64,000 nucleotides of DNA from positions 1 to 64,000 of the forward strand of contig QCHV01000001.1 of the NCBI GenBank assembly GCA_003217035.1, given 5' to 3'. Positions 62,290 to 64,000 of this stretch are shown piece by piece. The stretch's first letter is position 1. The number at the start of each line of letters is the position of its first letter. Under the pieces are notes generated by a model. The model did no database searches, was not told the origin of the DNA, and saw only the letters and a list, made by a program, of their open reading frames with translations. Made by a program: the position numbers and the translations under genes. Source of the stretch: Prochlorococcus sp. AG-402-G22. Its GTDB lineage: Bacteria > Cyanobacteriota > Cyanobacteriia > PCC-6307 > Cyanobiaceae.

Positions 62290-63594
62290 GTGGAACGAAA
62301 CAATACACCAATCAAGAAGGAATCAAACACCATTCATGTAATTGGGGTCTCGGCAGGAGGAGTCAAAGAGCTGCCTAATAGGATTCAACAAATCATCACA
62401 TCCTCGAAAAAAATAGCTGCTCCTTCAAGAATTCTTAAATCTCTAATTAACTTGTGGCATATTGAAAAGCCTGACAATGAATTACCTGAATTATTTGAAA
62501 GTGACAAAACATCAGCGCTAATTAAATGGTTAAAACTGCAGACTCATAATACAGTTTTGCTAGCAAGTGGAGATCCACTTTGGTTTGGGATAGGAAGACT
62601 ACTAATTGAAAGTTTTCCTGAGAAAGAAATAATCTTCCATCCATCACCTACATGCCTGCAACTGGCCTTTTCTCGAATAAACAAACCGTGGCAGGATGCT
62701 TCCTGGATAAGCCTTCATGGAAGAGACCCTTTACCTTTAAAAAACCTCTTACAAAAAAGACCAAAATCAATTGCAATCCTAACTGACCCAAGCAGGGGTG
62801 GAGCAGAAGAAGTTCGTAAGTTTTTAAAGACACTTGAAATAGAACAAAATTATACTTTTTGGATTTTTGAAAAATTAGGTCATCCTGATGAACGCTTCTA
62901 CAAAGTTCTCCCTTCTGAAAAAATCTCAAATAAAATTGACCCTTTACATTTAGTAGTTCTAATCCAAGAAAAAACATCTTTAATTCTGAATAATAACGAT
63001 GTTCCTTTATTTGGAATTGACGATGGCCTATTTATCCAACATGAAGATCGTCCTGGTTTAATGACCAAAAGAGAGATTAGAATTCAAATACTTGCTGAGC
63101 TTGAATTACCTGAAGAAGGTGTTCTCTGGGATATAGGAGCTGGCGTTGGAAGTATTGGCATAGAAGCCATAAGACTAAGACCCAAACTTAAGCTTCTATC
63201 AATAGATAAAAGAATTGGGAGTAAGCTTCTTATATCAGATAATGCGTCAAGGTTTTCTGTGCAACCTTTTCAAATAATTGAGTCTGAAGTTTTGGATTTA
63301 TTGAAAGAGAAAGCACTTCCTAATTACTTATCTAAACCTGACAGAATAGTCATAGGTGGAGGCGAAAAGCTTCTAATCATTCCAGAGCTACTAAAGGTTA
63401 TTAAAAGAAAAGGAATTATAGTTATCCCTATAACAACTTTAAAAGGGCTGAGTCAAGCAGAAGAAATTCTGAGAGAATCTGATTGCTTATTAAGAATTAG
63501 CCAACACCAAAACTATCGAGGTATAGAGATGATGAATAGCACAAGGCTTTCTCCCATGAACCCTATTTTTATAATAAAAGCCAAATTTCAATAA
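62290..63594 (+). CDS. cobL: Precorrin-6Y C5,15-methyltransferase (decarboxylating), CbiE-CbiT fusion
   Basis: 434 residues from a GTG start. The N-terminal half (about 10-200) is CbiE of the tetrapyrrole-methylase fold: VIGVSAGGVKELP and LASGDPLWFGIGR. The C-terminal half (about 250-434) is CbiT, a class I SAM methyltransferase with LWDIGAGVGSIGIEAI. It methylates at C5 and C15 and decarboxylates the acetate side chain in cobalamin synthesis. The fused form is usual for aerobic and cyanobacterial pathways. Convergent with NAD kinase over 14 bases. Confidence 0.93.
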   Translation: MERNNTPIKKESNTIHVIGVSAGGVKELPNRIQQIITSSKKIAAPSRILKSLINLWHIEKPDNELPELFESDKTSALIKWLKLQTHNTVLLASGDPLWFGIGRLLIESFPEKEIIFHPSPTCLQLAFSRINKPWQDASWISLHGRDPLPLKNLLQKRPKSIAILTDPSRGGAEEVRKFLKTLEIEQNYTFWIFEKLGHPDERFYKVLPSEKISNKIDPLHLVVLIQEKTSLILNNNDVPLFGIDDGLFIQHEDRPGLMTKREIRIQILAELELPEEGVLWDIGAGVGSIGIEAIRLRPKLKLLSIDKRIGSKLLISDNASRFSVQPFQIIESEVLDLLKEKALPNYLSKPDRIVIGGGEKLLIIPELLKVIKRKGIIVIPITTLKGLSQAEEILRESDCLLRISQHQNYRGIEMMNSTRLSPMNPIFIIKAKFQ

Positions 63595-63608
63595 AAACTC
63601 TTGTAAAA

Positions 63609-64000
63609 CTAGTTCTTATCAGGTTTTGCTTCATGAGGTAAACCCCAGCCTAATTTATTTCTAAGAACTTTAAAAAATTCATGGTCAGACAGACGAATCA
63701 ATTTAACTGGATGGCTGCTTTTACGAATTAGGACGCGGTCCTCAGGCCATACGTAACATCCCGCAGTACCATCAACAACCATCATTAATCTCTCAGGAGT
63801 CGCAGGGAAAACAGTTACAGGTTCCAGATCATTAAATACCAAGGCTCTAGAAGCCAATGAATGAGGAGCTATAGGCGTTAATTGAAGAACAGGACAATCA
63901 GGAGTGATTACAGGCCCCCCAGCACTTAAAGAATAAGCTGTGGATCCAGTGGGTGTTGAAAGAATTACTCCATCAGCAGAAATGTCGACAGGAGCATGTC
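63609..64000 (-). CDS. NAD kinase (C-terminal part; 5' end beyond window)
   Basis: Open to the right edge on the minus strand. The visible part has [17 protein letters not shown] (the TGSTAY substrate motif), [16 protein letters not shown] and [15 protein letters not shown], then the end [23 protein letters not shown]. These are NAD kinase signatures (ATP + NAD to NADP). The N-terminal GGDGT motif lies outside the window. Cyanobacteria usually have two NAD kinases; which this is cannot be seen. Confidence 0.92.
   Translation of the reverse strand, partial: HAPVDISADGVILSTPTGSTAYSLSAGGPVITPDCPVLQLTPIAPHSLASRALVFNDLEPVTVFPATPERLMMVVDGTAGCYVWPEDRVLIRKSSHPVKLIRLSDHEFFKVLRNKLGWGLPHEAKPDKN

Overview
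The window looks like a marine picocyanobacterium, most probably a low-light-adapted Prochlorococcus or a close Synechococcus relative. This rests on the low GC content, the compact gene order rpmH-rnpA-PH-domain gene-yidC-AAA ATPase-serS-rseP-rpsN-pnp, the cyanobacterial families (DUF2808, DUF3122, a Ycf46-like ATPase, an LdpA-like protein, an LL-type UDP-glucose:tetrahydrobiopterin glucosyltransferase) and a monofunctional AroH. No photosystem gene is present, so the strain level is inference.

Layout: (A) 1-14452 is an AT-rich surface-glycan island. It carries a cut methyltransferase, GT-C membrane glycosyltransferases, two zinc-type MDR dehydrogenases, GT2 enzymes, a GDPD-like protein and a tightly coupled block (5708-9852) of MDR dehydrogenase, ribulose-phosphate-3-epimerase-like protein, TIM-barrel isomerase and a double nucleotidyltransferase. 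This block reads like a route to an activated sugar or polyol phosphate. (B) 14453-32903 is core genome: two small conserved-looking ORFs, ArnT-like transferase, tetrahydrobiopterin glucosyltransferase, DMT transporter, SppA, AroH, ribosomal proteins, RNase P protein, YidC, SerS, RseP, PNPase, CysQ and RsmI. It ends at tRNA-Arg(TCT). (C) 33255-51653 is a second surface-glycan island: galE and a UDP-glucuronate 4-epimerase; a 2-hydroxyacid dehydrogenase with a FemAB/CelD-like acyltransferase and a beta-propeller-like protein; a DegT-like protein; a CDP-glucose pathway (rfbG, cupin, rfbF, SDR, GT2); and a six-gene minus-strand operon (51653 to 44086). (D) 51654-56472 is a tRNA-associated segment: a decayed tRNA-Ala-like sequence, three very AT-rich glycan genes, intact tRNA-Ala(GGC), then an integrase remnant joined to a 5'-truncated amidinotransferase. 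(E) 56689-64000 is core again: lexA, argF, ftsH, ribD, DUF3122, a small conserved gene, cobL and the end of NAD kinase.

The most promising undescribed system is the operon at 44086-51653: an E. coli-type quinone-dependent D-lactate dehydrogenase, a DRE-TIM (HMGL/pyruvate-type) aldolase fused to a second domain, a KdsB-like CMP-sugar synthetase, a HAD phosphatase, an LdpA-like two-[4Fe-4S] protein and an unrecognised membrane-anchored surface-carbohydrate protein. Aldolase, phosphatase and CMP-transferase are the usual three steps of ulosonic-acid synthesis, but the aldolase here is not of the usual DAHP/NeuB kind. The second best signal is the arrangement intact tRNA-Ala, cargo, degenerate tRNA-Ala on the same strand, which is what a tRNA-targeted integrative element leaves behind.
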